This document shows, one piece after another, positions 1-9,730 of a stretch of 64,000 nucleotides of DNA. The stretch comes from Planctomycetota bacterium (GTDB lineage: Bacteria; Planctomycetota; Phycisphaerae; UBA1845). The DNA lies in assembly GCA_016208685.1 (NCBI GenBank), contig JACQXM010000012.1:1-64000 (forward strand), given 5' to 3'. Position numbers and translations under genes: made by a program. Each line of letters starts with the position of its first letter. The stretch's first letter is position 1. The notes beneath the pieces are model-generated. The model did no database searches and was not told the DNA's origin. It saw nothing but the letters and a program-made list of their open reading frames with translations.

Positions 1-2
1 AC

Positions 3-292
3 TCTTTTTCGGGGACCATCGAAGTGCCCGACGGACACACGGTCATCGTCGGCGGACTGGTGACCGAGAACGAAAGCGATTCCGTGACCGAGCTGCCGCT
101 CCTGGGGCGCATACCGCTCCTCGGGGCCCTCTTCCAGAGCAGCGACCGGGCGCGGACCAAGTCACGGGTGTTCGCGTTCATCCGACCTACGATCCTTCGC
201 GACGACGTGTTCGCCGACCTGAAGCTCATCAGCGGGCGGGAGTTGGAACTCGCCGAACTCACCAACAACGATTACCCGGGGAGCGTATACCT

Positions 293-305
<13 letters not shown>
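3..305 (+). CDS. gspD: Type II secretion secretin GspD, 3' end only
   Basis: This is the C-terminal 100 residues of an outer-membrane secretin whose start lies left of the window; the frame is open from base 3. The sequence shows the secretin hallmark VPDGHTVIVGGL followed by LPLLGRIPLLGALF, which in the family is the conserved end of the beta-barrel pore domain. Secretins form the outer-membrane channel of type II secretion. The stop at 303-305 lies inside the start of gspE (GTG at 293), a 13-base overlap that implies translational coupling. The order with the following genes makes GspD, rather than a type IV pilus PilQ, the better name. Confidence 0.9.
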
Positions 306-2106
<1,801 letters not shown>

Positions 2107-2107
<1 letters not shown>

Positions 2108-3312
2108 TGGCCATTTACCGCTACCAGGCCCGCGACCGCAGCGGTACAAGCCTTTCCGGCGTGCTGGCCGCCGATACGCCGGCTCGAGCGCGAGAGGCCT
2201 TGCGTCGCGACGGTGTCACGGTCATGGCGTTCCAGCCGGTGCGCTTCGACCGCCGACTGCTCTCCCGCGCGCCGGCACGCAGCCGGCGGCAGGAGCGGGT
2301 CGCGGAGCTGGCTCGACACCTGTCGGTGCTGCTTCGCGCCGGGGTGAGCGTGGTGGAGTCGCTGGACGTGCTGATCCGCCAGCCACAGGGCAGACTGGCA
2401 CCGGTCCTTCGCGATATTCGCGAGAAAGTGGCCGGCGGCGCGGCGCTGAGCGAGGCGCTCCAGACGCAGCCGCAGTGGTTTGACGACGTCTTCTGTCGCG
2501 CCGTGCGCGTGGGACAGTTGTCCGGGCATCTGGATCGCGCCCTGAGTGAACTATCGGCGCATCTGCGGGAACGAACTTCGCTCCGTCATCGCCTGGTGTC
2601 GGCCCTTGCCTACCCGGCGATTCTCACCGTGCTGGCGGTGGGCATCGTGCTTTTCCTGATGTCGTACGTGATTCCGCAGTTGCTGGCGGTGCTGGAAGCG
2701 TCGGGGCGGCCGCTCCCCACGGCCACGGTGTTCCTCAAGACCATCAGCGATGCCATCACCGGGCACTGGATGCTGCTGATGGCACTGACCGCGACGATGG
2801 TCGCGGGACTGGCGGCGTTTTATCGCTGGACGCCGGGGCGGCGATGGCTGCATCGGTTGCAGCTTGGCCTGCCCGTGGTGGGGGGGCTCATCCGCAAGGC
2901 GGTGATCGCGCAGTTCGCGCAGATGATGTCGCTATTGCTGCGCAGCGGCATCCCGTTCGTCGAAGCCTTGCAGTTGGTGCGGGCTTCCAGCGCGCACCAG
3001 GTGCTGCGCGGCGAGCTCGAGGCCATGGAGTCGGCCGTCCGCCGCGGCAGCGACATTGCGCCGACACTGGCCCGTTCGGCGATCTTCCCCCCGCTGGTGG
3101 CCCACCTTATTCATGTCGGACAGCATGCCGGCGAACTGACCGAGATGCTGGGACAGATCAAGGAGGGCTATGAAACCGAGGTCCGCCTGGCCGTGAGCCA
3201 GGCGACGGCGGTGCTCGAGCCGCTGCTCATCGTCGTGATGTCCGCGGTCGTGGGGTTCGTCGTCTTCGCCACCATGGCGCCGATTCTCGAAGCCACCAGA
3301 GTGATCCAATGA
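2107..3312 (+). CDS. gspF: Type II secretion inner-membrane platform protein GspF
   Basis: Polytopic platform protein linking the GspE ATPase to pseudopilin assembly. 401 residues from the ATG at 2107, which overlaps the gspE stop; longer readings in this frame run back into gspE and are artefacts. It starts MAIYRYQARDRSG, the standard GspF opening, and has two repeated T2SSF domains. Hydrophobic segments lie near residues 162-190, 221-238 and 371-394, matching the three-helix family topology. Typical family length is about 400 residues. Confidence 0.94.
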
Positions 3313-3328
3313 TCGGGAGACCCCGTTC

Positions 3329-3853
3329 ATGACTTACCGCGAAGCCCCGGCGTCCGATGGGGTTCGTTCGATCGGCGCCGGCGAAAGCCGTGCCGGTGTT
3401 CGCGCGTTACGCTGGTCCAGAGGCGGCACGATCGCCTCGGGGTTGCTGAGGGGGTTCACACTCGTCGAGCTCATGGTGGTGGTGGTCATCATCGGCATCA
3501 TGGCTACCGTGGTCACGGTGTCCGTGACCGACTACCTGGTAACCGCCAAGCAGAACGTCGCCCGCAGCGAGATCGCGACCATCAAGAACGCCCTGGCGCT
3601 TTTCTTCATGGAAACCGATCGCTATCCCACGAACGACGAGGGGTTGGGGGCCCTTAAGAAGGGCACGCCTCAGCACCCCAATGGCATCCTCGCGAGCGAT
3701 ACCCGCGATCCGTGGAACCGCGAGTACGTCTACCTGCATCCCGGCGCGCATGGGCCCTACGAGGTGATGTCGCTCGGTGCCGACGGCCAGGAAGGCGGGA
3801 CGGGCCAGAATGCCGACATCCTGAGCTGGGAGCTGGAGGGCAGCCGGCCGTGA
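3329..3853 (+). CDS. gspG: Major pseudopilin GspG
   Basis: Major subunit of the type II secretion pseudopilus. 174 residues with an unusually long 42-residue leader before the prepilin peptidase site LLRG/FTLVEL; Gly at -1, Phe at +1 and Glu at +5 are all present. A hydrophobic N-terminal helix follows, and the C-terminal part has the GspG signature: DPWNREYVYLHPG, then SLGADGQEGGTGQNADI, the family's calcium-binding loop. These C-terminal motifs make this a T2SS major pseudopilin rather than a type IV pilin. The start is ATG at 3329, 16 bases after gspF, with a GGGAG motif upstream. Confidence 0.94.
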   Translation: MTYREAPASDGVRSIGAGESRAGVRALRWSRGGTIASGLLRGFTLVELMVVVVIIGIMATVVTVSVTDYLVTAKQNVARSEIATIKNALALFFMETDRYPTNDEGLGALKKGTPQHPNGILASDTRDPWNREYVYLHPGAHGPYEVMSLGADGQEGGTGQNADILSWELEGSRP

Positions 3854-4356
3854 CGACTCCGGGCCCGCGGGCGGCATTCACATTGTTGGAGTTGATGGCG
3901 GTCACGGCGCTTCTTGTGTGTGCGGTGGGCTATGTGACGCTGCACGGCCGGGGCCGGACCGATTGCGCCCGGCTGGAAGCATGTGCGGAGCAGCTCGCAG
4001 CGCTCTACCGCACAAGCGGTCTGCAAGCGGCACAATCGGGCGCTCCACGCCTGCTGACCTTCGACGCACGGGGCTGCACCATGGAGCAGCCGACGCAGCA
4101 GGAGGGTGCGTGGCGGTGGGGCCGGCCGGTGCGCGTCGATCTGCCCGCTGGGGTACGGCTGACGAGGTACTCGCTTGGCCATGATGACGGACCGTCAGGC
4201 TTGGAGTTGGGGCCGGCCAGGGTTTTCGTCGCTCCGTCGGGGAGCATGGTGCCACATGAGTTCCGGCTTGAGCTACGTAACGGCACGTCGGCGAACATCG
4301 GCGTGCGGGGCCCGACCGGACGGATTGAGTGCACATGTACAACGGATCAGGAGTAA
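3850..4356 (+). CDS. gspH: Minor pseudopilin, GspH-like
   Basis: A 168-residue prepilin-like protein starting at GTG 3850, overlapping the gspG stop by four bases. The N-terminus MTTPGPRAA/FTLLELMAV is a class III prepilin signal with Glu at +5 but Ala instead of the near-invariant Gly at -1. The hydrophobic helix LLELMAVTALLVCAVGYVTL follows. The globular part is not conserved enough to name by itself; the GspH call rests on position after gspG and on size. It would sit in the pseudopilus tip or body. Longer readings of the frame run into gspG and were ignored. Confidence 0.8.
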   Translation: MTTPGPRAAFTLLELMAVTALLVCAVGYVTLHGRGRTDCARLEACAEQLAALYRTSGLQAAQSGAPRLLTFDARGCTMEQPTQQEGAWRWGRPVRVDLPAGVRLTRYSLGHDDGPSGLELGPARVFVAPSGSMVPHEFRLELRNGTSANIGVRGPTGRIECTCTTDQE

Positions 4357-4784
4357 GCATCGCCGCGCGGCAGGCGCCGCGCGCGGATCGCGCTGCCGGC
4401 GGGCGTCGGCGCCGATCGCTGACACTCGTCGAGGTGCTCGCGTCACTGGCGATCATGGGTTCGGTGCTGACCACCGTGCTGGTGGCCCACGCGCGCAGCC
4501 TGGAGCAACTACGGGCGTGTGAGTTGGGCCTGACGGCGCAAGACCTCGCGCGGGAACTGCACGAAGGCTGGCTGGTCGCGGGCGAGGACGTGACGGTGCC
4601 CGCCACGGGGACTGTCGACCAGGCCGGGCAGTGGCACTGGGAGCGAAGCGCCGCGCGCCTGGACGGCCCCGAGCCACTGCCGGCAACCGAGATCACCTTG
4701 CTGGTCACGCGCTGCGAACCGCGGTCGGGCGCCGCGAACTGGACCAGGGCGTACCACTGGTGGGTGCGAAATGAACGCAAGTAG
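4335..4784 (+). CDS. gspI: Minor pseudopilin, GspI-like
   Basis: A 149-residue prepilin-like protein (ATG 4335; GTG 4329 is an equally placed alternative) overlapping the end of the GspH-like gene. The signal GGRRRRS/LTLVEVLASLAI has a basic leader, Ser at -1, Leu at +1 and the conserved Glu at +5; the missing Gly at -1 and Phe at +1 are unusual. The helix ASLAIMGSVLTTVLVAHARS resembles GspI. The C-terminal part carries no motif I recognise. In the family GspI nucleates the tip complex with GspJ and GspK, which follow directly. Confidence 0.78.
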   Translation: MYNGSGVSIAARQAPRADRAAGGRRRRSLTLVEVLASLAIMGSVLTTVLVAHARSLEQLRACELGLTAQDLARELHEGWLVAGEDVTVPATGTVDQAGQWHWERSAARLDGPEPLPATEITLLVTRCEPRSGAANWTRAYHWWVRNERK

Positions 4785-5493
4785 GCGTACGTTCCCCGGA
4801 CCGATGGTGGAGGCCGCCCGCGGTGCGCGGCGCGCCGTCAGTTGCTCTGGCCTGTCGGGCCGGGCGCTTCCTTACCAGCGCCGCACCGCAAGAAGGAATG
4901 GCTTCACGCTTGTCGAGGTACTCGCGGCGCTGCTGCTCGGCGGTGTCGTGGTGTCGCTCTCGGCGGCCCTCAGCGTGCAGGCGGCGAAGGCGCACAAGGC
5001 CGCGCGAGCCGCCGTTGATGCGCGTTGGGAACGGCAGCAATTGGTGAACCGCTTTGAGGAGGACGTTCGCTCCGCGCTAACGAATCTGCCGAACGCCAAG
5101 GACGTGTTCCGCGTGAACCCGGCACCGGGACGACTGCTGGAGGTCACCACCCTGGCGGAAGCCCCCTCGAATGATGCGTTGTTCCGGGAGCGCTTGCCCG
5201 CCGTTGTCACGTACGTGTCAGCAGAGGATCCGTCGCGGCGCGGGAGCAGGCAGTTGCATCGCGAGCTGCGTGTCCTGGTTGCCGGCCCGGGAGATGCGTG
5301 CCGCGAAGTGGTTGCCAGGGACCTCGGCGAGGTGATCGTCGAGGCCTATTACGAGAACGGGTGGGCGCAACATCATTCTGGGCAGGCGAAGGGTGGAGAA
5401 CCTCGCGCCCTGCGGTTCACCTGTCGGTTCAGCGGCGGGGTCGGCGAGCTCCGCCGCACCGTGGTGCTAAGCAATGAACGGCAGACGAGGTGA
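4771..5493 (+). CDS. gspJ: Minor pseudopilin, GspJ-like
   Basis: A 240-residue prepilin with a 44-residue basic leader and a canonical cleavage site RRNG/FTLVEVLAALLLGG (Gly -1, Phe +1, Glu +5). Length and position between the GspI- and GspK-like genes support GspJ. It overlaps gspI by 14 bases and gspK by 20, so the minor pseudopilins are translationally coupled. The C-terminal part ends with a beta-rich LRFTCRFSGGVGELRR segment, as in GspJ-type proteins. Confidence 0.82.
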   Translation: MNASRRTFPGPMVEAARGARRAVSCSGLSGRALPYQRRTARRNGFTLVEVLAALLLGGVVVSLSAALSVQAAKAHKAARAAVDARWERQQLVNRFEEDVRSALTNLPNAKDVFRVNPAPGRLLEVTTLAEAPSNDALFRERLPAVVTYVSAEDPSRRGSRQLHRELRVLVAGPGDACREVVARDLGEVIVEAYYENGWAQHHSGQAKGGEPRALRFTCRFSGGVGELRRTVVLSNERQTR

Positions 5494-6187
5494 CGTGCCG
5501 GCTGCCGCGCGCAGCTTCGCGCTGGTGTTGTCGCTGCTCCTGCTGGCCATACTGGCGGCCACGGGAGCGGCGCTGGCGGCGCTGGGCGGTAGCGAGGCAA
5601 TTCGCGCCGGGCGAGCGTCGCGCGACCTCGACCACCGGCTGGCGGCGGAAAGCGTTTTGGAAGTGCTCCCGGAGCTGCTCCAACGCGCAAAGAGCAACCC
5701 CGCGGCGCCGGAAGCGAGCAGTGCCACGATCACCATTCGCGTTCGAGTAGGTGCATGCGACGTTGTCGGCGACGTCCAATCGGAGGCTGGCAAGATGCGG
5801 GTGACCGCGCTGGCGGCGGACGAAATGACCGCCCGGTTACGCACGCTGGCGGTAAGGCATGGCCTCCCGCCGGAGGACATTCTGCCGCGGCCCATCACCC
5901 GCGGTGCGGGAACGGAGGGCTGGCCGAGCGTCGTGTGGTTCGATCAACTCGTGCGTCCCAGACGGTTCGAGGAGCTGTTCCGGATGCTGCCCGGCGACGA
6001 TCGACGCGCGGGGTTGGCTACGCCGACGACCGTGTGGTCGGACCTGGTAACGTTCTGGGGCGACGGCCGGCGACCCGTCTATTCCGTGCATCTGGCAACG
6101 GCGATCGGCGCCGATCTGCGTCGTTGGTATGCGATATGCGAGCTTACCGGCGGCGCGACGAAAGTGCTTTTTCTGGGGTCAATCTGA
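5474..6187 (+). CDS. gspK: Minor pseudopilin, GspK-like
   Basis: A 237-residue protein with N-terminal basic stretch and hydrophobic helix ARSFALVLSLLLLAILAATG, the GspK pattern, which in the family lacks Glu at +5. The residue at -1 is Ser instead of Gly. At 237 residues it is shorter than the roughly 300-340 of proteobacterial GspK, so the alpha-helical insert domain may be reduced. It follows gspJ with an overlap, and its stop overlaps the start of the GspC-like gene by one base (TGATG). Confidence 0.75.
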   Translation: MNGRRGDVPAAARSFALVLSLLLLAILAATGAALAALGGSEAIRAGRASRDLDHRLAAESVLEVLPELLQRAKSNPAAPEASSATITIRVRVGACDVVGDVQSEAGKMRVTALAADEMTARLRTLAVRHGLPPEDILPRPITRGAGTEGWPSVVWFDQLVRPRRFEELFRMLPGDDRRAGLATPTTVWSDLVTFWGDGRRPVYSVHLATAIGADLRRWYAICELTGGATKVLFLGSI

Positions 6188-6711
6188 TGCTCGCGCCAGG
6201 ACACCTCGGACGCGTGGAGTCCGGTCTGCGGATCGCTCAGTGGATGCTGTTGGCCGCTGTGCCGGTAGTGTTGCTGCGGAGCCTCTGCTTTCCGCCGGCA
6301 CTGGAGCCGCCAAAGCTGACGCCTGGTGCGGCGCCCGCCGCGGCGGCGATGGGTGCACCGCAGTCCCCACCGCTGGAGGCCCTGGCGAGCCTCTGGACCC
6401 GCGATTGGCGCCAGACACTGATCGAGCCTCCGCCGAAGCCGGCCCCCGTGCCGACACCACCGCCGCCGCCTGAACCCATAGCGCTTCCCCGGCTCCTGGC
6501 CACGTTCGTGGAACAGGAGCAAGCCTGGGGGTTGTTCGTGGATGCTTCGGGTGCCGAGCGCGTCTGCCCGGCGGGTGCGACGATCAACGAATTCAGCATC
6601 GTCGCGGTTCAGGAAGGCTCGGCGACGCTGAAGAAAGGCAACCAGACGTACGACGTAGAGGTTCCGAAGGAACAACACGCAACGCCGCGCAAATCGCGAC
6701 GGCAGGGATAG
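6187..6711 (+). CDS. gspC: Inner-membrane clamp protein, GspC-like
   Basis: 174 residues from ATG 6187, directly overlapping the gspK stop. One transmembrane helix (WMLLAAVPVVLLRSLCF, residues about 19-35) is followed by a Pro-rich periplasmic linker with PPPKPAPVPTPPPPPEP and a small beta domain with LLATFVEQEQAWGLFV, CPAGATINEFSIVAVQEG and ATLKKGNQTYDVEV. That layout matches the GspC HR domain (or PilP), which contacts the secretin. No PDZ domain is present, so this is a short version. In proteobacterial operons gspC precedes gspD; here it follows gspK. PilP is the main alternative. Confidence 0.68.
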   Translation: MLAPGHLGRVESGLRIAQWMLLAAVPVVLLRSLCFPPALEPPKLTPGAAPAAAAMGAPQSPPLEALASLWTRDWRQTLIEPPPKPAPVPTPPPPPEPIALPRLLATFVEQEQAWGLFVDASGAERVCPAGATINEFSIVAVQEGSATLKKGNQTYDVEVPKEQHATPRKSRRQG

Positions 6712-6721
6712 CTGAGAACCC

Positions 6722-8119
6722 ATGCGCAGCGAACCGACACTACGTCGACTAACGGTCTATTTCTCCGACCGCCGGACGTTCTTCGTCGAGGTCGATCCGC
6801 GCGCCGGCCCGAGCCCTGACGCGGACGTGCGGATCGTCGACACCGGGTTGGCGCTCATGCCGCGCCAGGCGGCGGACATTCTCCCTCTGGCAGAACAGAT
6901 CGGCCAGGCCCTGCGCGACACTTATCCGGATGGCGCGACCTGTCGTGCCGTCCTGCCCGCCGCGTGGTGCTTCATTCATGTGGTGACCGTGCCCACGGCC
7001 CAATGGACGGCGGAGGCGGCCGCTTTCGAGTTCGAGCCGCTCGTGCCCGTACCCTTGGAGCAGCTCACTTGGTCGTGCCGCCGCCTGGGCGAGGACAAAG
7101 CGCTTGTGGTAGCGGTGTTCACGGAAGCCATTGCGGTCCTCCTGCGACACCTGGAGGAAAACGGCGTGGACGCTGAAGTCGTCGCGGTTGACGCCCTCGT
7201 CGCTGCTGATGCGGCGGACGCTCGCTCTTCAGGAGGCCGCGTGGTCGTACTGGTGGACGATCAACATGTCACGATCGCAAAACCGGATTTCGGCGGCGGG
7301 GAGGTTGCGCCTTTCCGTACCTTTCGCCGCCCGGCGGTTCAGAGTCCCGATGCCGATCGCCAACTGTTATTGGGGGCCGCTCCCGTGGGCGAGAACCGCA
7401 CGACGGCACTGGTGCACGTTCTCGGCGGCGCGGAGGCTACGAAACCGACGGTCGAGCTCCTGAGTGGTGCGTTAGATTTCATTGACGTGTCAGCACCGGA
7501 GGTAGCCGTACCGCTCCTTTGCCGCGAGGTCCACAAACCCAATGTCCTCGACTTGCGCCGGCAATCGCTCGTCTACTCCGGCCGGTGGCGCGGGGTCCGG
7601 ACGTGCGGCCGGCGTTCCGCCGTTGCGTTTGCCGTGCTTCTCGCCGCGTGTGGCGTAGGTCTGCGAGTCGAGAATGTGCGCTACACCGAGGCCCTGGAGG
7701 ACCTGCGCCCCTTGCGCGACGGGGTCTACCGGCGGGTCTTCCCCGACGGCGCGGTGCCCGCCGCGGCCGGCGCGCGACTGCGTTCAGAGCTTGCCAAACT
7801 CACCGGTGTCACGCGGCAGGCGGCGGAGGCGGCGGTCGTTTCCACGAGTAGCGGACTGGCGCTCGTGGAACAACTGGCGGCGCTCGCGGCGCTGCTGCCG
7901 GAACAGACCAAGGTGTACCTTGCGGAGTTGGTGGCCGATGCCGACGCCCTGATACTGTCGGGGCAGACGACCAGCCACCAGGCCGCCGGGGAAATGGTGC
8001 AGTCCATGAATCAGTTGCCGGGATGGACGGTCGAGCCCCCGCGCAGCAAGCTGCGGAAAGACCAAACCGTCGACTGCCGAATCTCCGTGGTGAGGAACCG
8101 CCATGAGCAGGCCGGCTGA
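6722..8119 (+). CDS. gspL: Inner-membrane assembly protein, GspL-like
   Basis: A 465-residue bitopic protein. Residues 1 to about 295 form a cytoplasmic domain with the actin-like PilM/GspL look, a single helix SAVAFAVLLAACGVGLRVE lies near 300-318, and a periplasmic ferredoxin-like/PilN-type domain follows (EQTKVYLAELVADADALILS, then SMNQLPGWTVE). In the family GspL anchors GspE to the membrane. It starts 10 bases after the GspC-like gene and overlaps the GspM-like gene by 17 bases. A fused PilM-PilN protein would look the same; the pseudopilin context favours GspL. Confidence 0.75.
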   Translation: MRSEPTLRRLTVYFSDRRTFFVEVDPRAGPSPDADVRIVDTGLALMPRQAADILPLAEQIGQALRDTYPDGATCRAVLPAAWCFIHVVTVPTAQWTAEAAAFEFEPLVPVPLEQLTWSCRRLGEDKALVVAVFTEAIAVLLRHLEENGVDAEVVAVDALVAADAADARSSGGRVVVLVDDQHVTIAKPDFGGGEVAPFRTFRRPAVQSPDADRQLLLGAAPVGENRTTALVHVLGGAEATKPTVELLSGALDFIDVSAPEVAVPLLCREVHKPNVLDLRRQSLVYSGRWRGVRTCGRRSAVAFAVLLAACGVGLRVENVRYTEALEDLRPLRDGVYRRVFPDGAVPAAAGARLRSELAKLTGVTRQAAEAAVVSTSSGLALVEQLAALAALLPEQTKVYLAELVADADALILSGQTTSHQAAGEMVQSMNQLPGWTVEPPRSKLRKDQTVDCRISVVRNRHEQAG

Positions 8120-8669
8120 AAGCGTAATGGGGCGCCTGCGGGCTCCCGCATCGCTGTGGTGCAGTGTCATCGTCGCGCTGGTCCTCTGGGTGTGGGTGGA
8201 GGCGCGCGTGTACGCCTCCCGGCAGGACTCGTACCGGGCGCTGGTCGCCCAGGTAGAACAGATGAGCGCCGACGCCGGGCGGATCGCCCAGTTGCGCAGC
8301 GTGCCGCGCGTGGCCGTCGAACAGCCGCGCCCCAACGACGAACTGCTGGATCAGATCAAGCGTTCCATGGACCGTGCGGAACTGCCCGCCGAGCGCTGGA
8401 TCGGCAACGATCCCGCCCCCCCGGTCCGCATCCCCGGCTCGCCCTACAAGCGGCTAAGCACCCGGCTCACCTTCGACGGCGTGGGCCTTCGTCCGCTGGT
8501 GGCCACGCTTCACGACCTGGTCACCGGCGACCCCACATTGACCATCGCGGAACTGCATTTGACGGCGCCACCGGGAGAGCGGGCGGCGGGCTGGAATGCG
8601 GATGTCACGCTCAGTTACCTGATTTATGCTCCCTATCAGCAGGAGCCGCGGGCGCTCCCCGCGAAATGA
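8103..8669 (+). CDS. gspM: Inner-membrane protein, GspM/PilO-like
   Basis: 188 residues: a short cytoplasmic tail, one helix LWCSVIVALVLWVWVEARVY (residues about 18-37), a coiled-coil-like stretch with DSYRALVAQVEQMSADAGRI and a periplasmic ferredoxin-like domain that includes RLSTRLTFDGVGLRPLVATL and ends TLSYLIYAPY. This is the GspM/PilO architecture, the partner of GspL. It is the last gene of the secretion operon; about 130 bases with no clear terminator follow. Confidence 0.7.
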   Translation: MSRPAESVMGRLRAPASLWCSVIVALVLWVWVEARVYASRQDSYRALVAQVEQMSADAGRIAQLRSVPRVAVEQPRPNDELLDQIKRSMDRAELPAERWIGNDPAPPVRIPGSPYKRLSTRLTFDGVGLRPLVATLHDLVTGDPTLTIAELHLTAPPGERAAGWNADVTLSYLIYAPYQQEPRALPAK

Positions 8670-8800
8670 GGCGCGCGGCCTGCTTATGCCCGGGCCGGTT
8701 TCGACCGAAAGCACTCACAAGGGCCGGTACCCCAAGGTTTCGTCATTTGGTGCCAACCTGAGGCATCGTTTGCGCCGGCCCGGAGATTCGAGGGAGAACC

Positions 8801-9730
8801 ATGAAGATGCGACGGACGTATGCGGCTCTGGCCCTGATGGGTTTGTTCGTGATTCCTGCTTGCGTTCCCACGGCGGCCGTACCCGCCGGGGCTGGAGCTC
8901 AGAGCGGCCAGCCGGACGGCGACTCGGGCAACGACGCCTCGACCGAGGGCGGCGATCCGGGAGACGCCGGCGACGGCACGGATATGACGCCCAGTGACAC
9001 GTCTGCGGCATTGACGGTGGAACAGGCGGCGGCGGTGGACGCCGCCACCGCGGCAGCCGACACCACCGCGCAGTCGATTGCAGCCATAGCACCCACCATG
9101 GACATCCAGGCCATGGTCGAGGGCGCCATCGCCGTCCCCACCTGCCCGGACGTGGACGTAACGTTGAATGCCGACGCGCTTGCGCTGTTCCTTGACTATG
9201 GGGACGGTTGCACGCCCGCTGTCTATCCGGCCGCGACGGTGAGCGGCTCGGTAGGCGGAACGGTGTACATCACCGCCGCCGCCTTCGACCTGGCGTTCAC
9301 GGATCTGACCGTCGACGAACGTGCCCTGAGCGGGACAGTCGCCGGCGGGTTTGACACCGCGGCGGTGCCGCCCACGTTCGCGGTGAACGCCTCCCTGCAA
9401 TCCGGGAGCGGCGCGAGTGTTGAGGGCAGCGCTATTGCCGCGGTCGACGCCCCGGCGGGCACGCTTACGCTCGTGGATGCGACGTTGACCCTCGTGGACG
9501 CGACCAGCGCCGTCATCACGGCGGTGTTCGAGGACGTGGTCTCGGCGCCACAGGCGAACGGCAACTTCCTGCCGCAGTCAGGTTCGGCGGAGTTCGAGTT
9601 GCCCAGCGACCTTCCGGGTATGGACACCATCCGCGTGCGCGTGGAATTCACCGCGCAGACGCCGGTAGACGGCACGGTGTTGGTGAGCGTTAACGACTCG
9701 GATCCGGTGCCCTACACGCCGACGTCCTGA
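8801..9730 (+). CDS. Putative lipoprotein, function unknown
   Basis: 309 residues with signal peptide MKMRRTYAALALMGLFVIPAC and a possible lipobox IPAC, so probably exported and lipid-anchored. A Gly/Asp/Ala-rich low-complexity linker (residues about 28-65) precedes a beta-rich region made of Thr/Val/Ala-rich strands such as ATVSGSVGGTVYITAAAFDL. I do not recognise the family. A GAGGGAG ribosome-binding site sits 4 bases before the ATG. Its 3' end overlaps the convergent pump gene by 19 bases (9712-9730). The gap to gspM leaves open whether it belongs to the secretion operon. Confidence 0.72.
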   Translation: MKMRRTYAALALMGLFVIPACVPTAAVPAGAGAQSGQPDGDSGNDASTEGGDPGDAGDGTDMTPSDTSAALTVEQAAAVDAATAAADTTAQSIAAIAPTMDIQAMVEGAIAVPTCPDVDVTLNADALALFLDYGDGCTPAVYPAATVSGSVGGTVYITAAAFDLAFTDLTVDERALSGTVAGGFDTAAVPPTFAVNASLQSGSGASVEGSAIAAVDAPAGTLTLVDATLTLVDATSAVITAVFEDVVSAPQANGNFLPQSGSAEFELPSDLPGMDTIRVRVEFTAQTPVDGTVLVSVNDSDPVPYTPTS

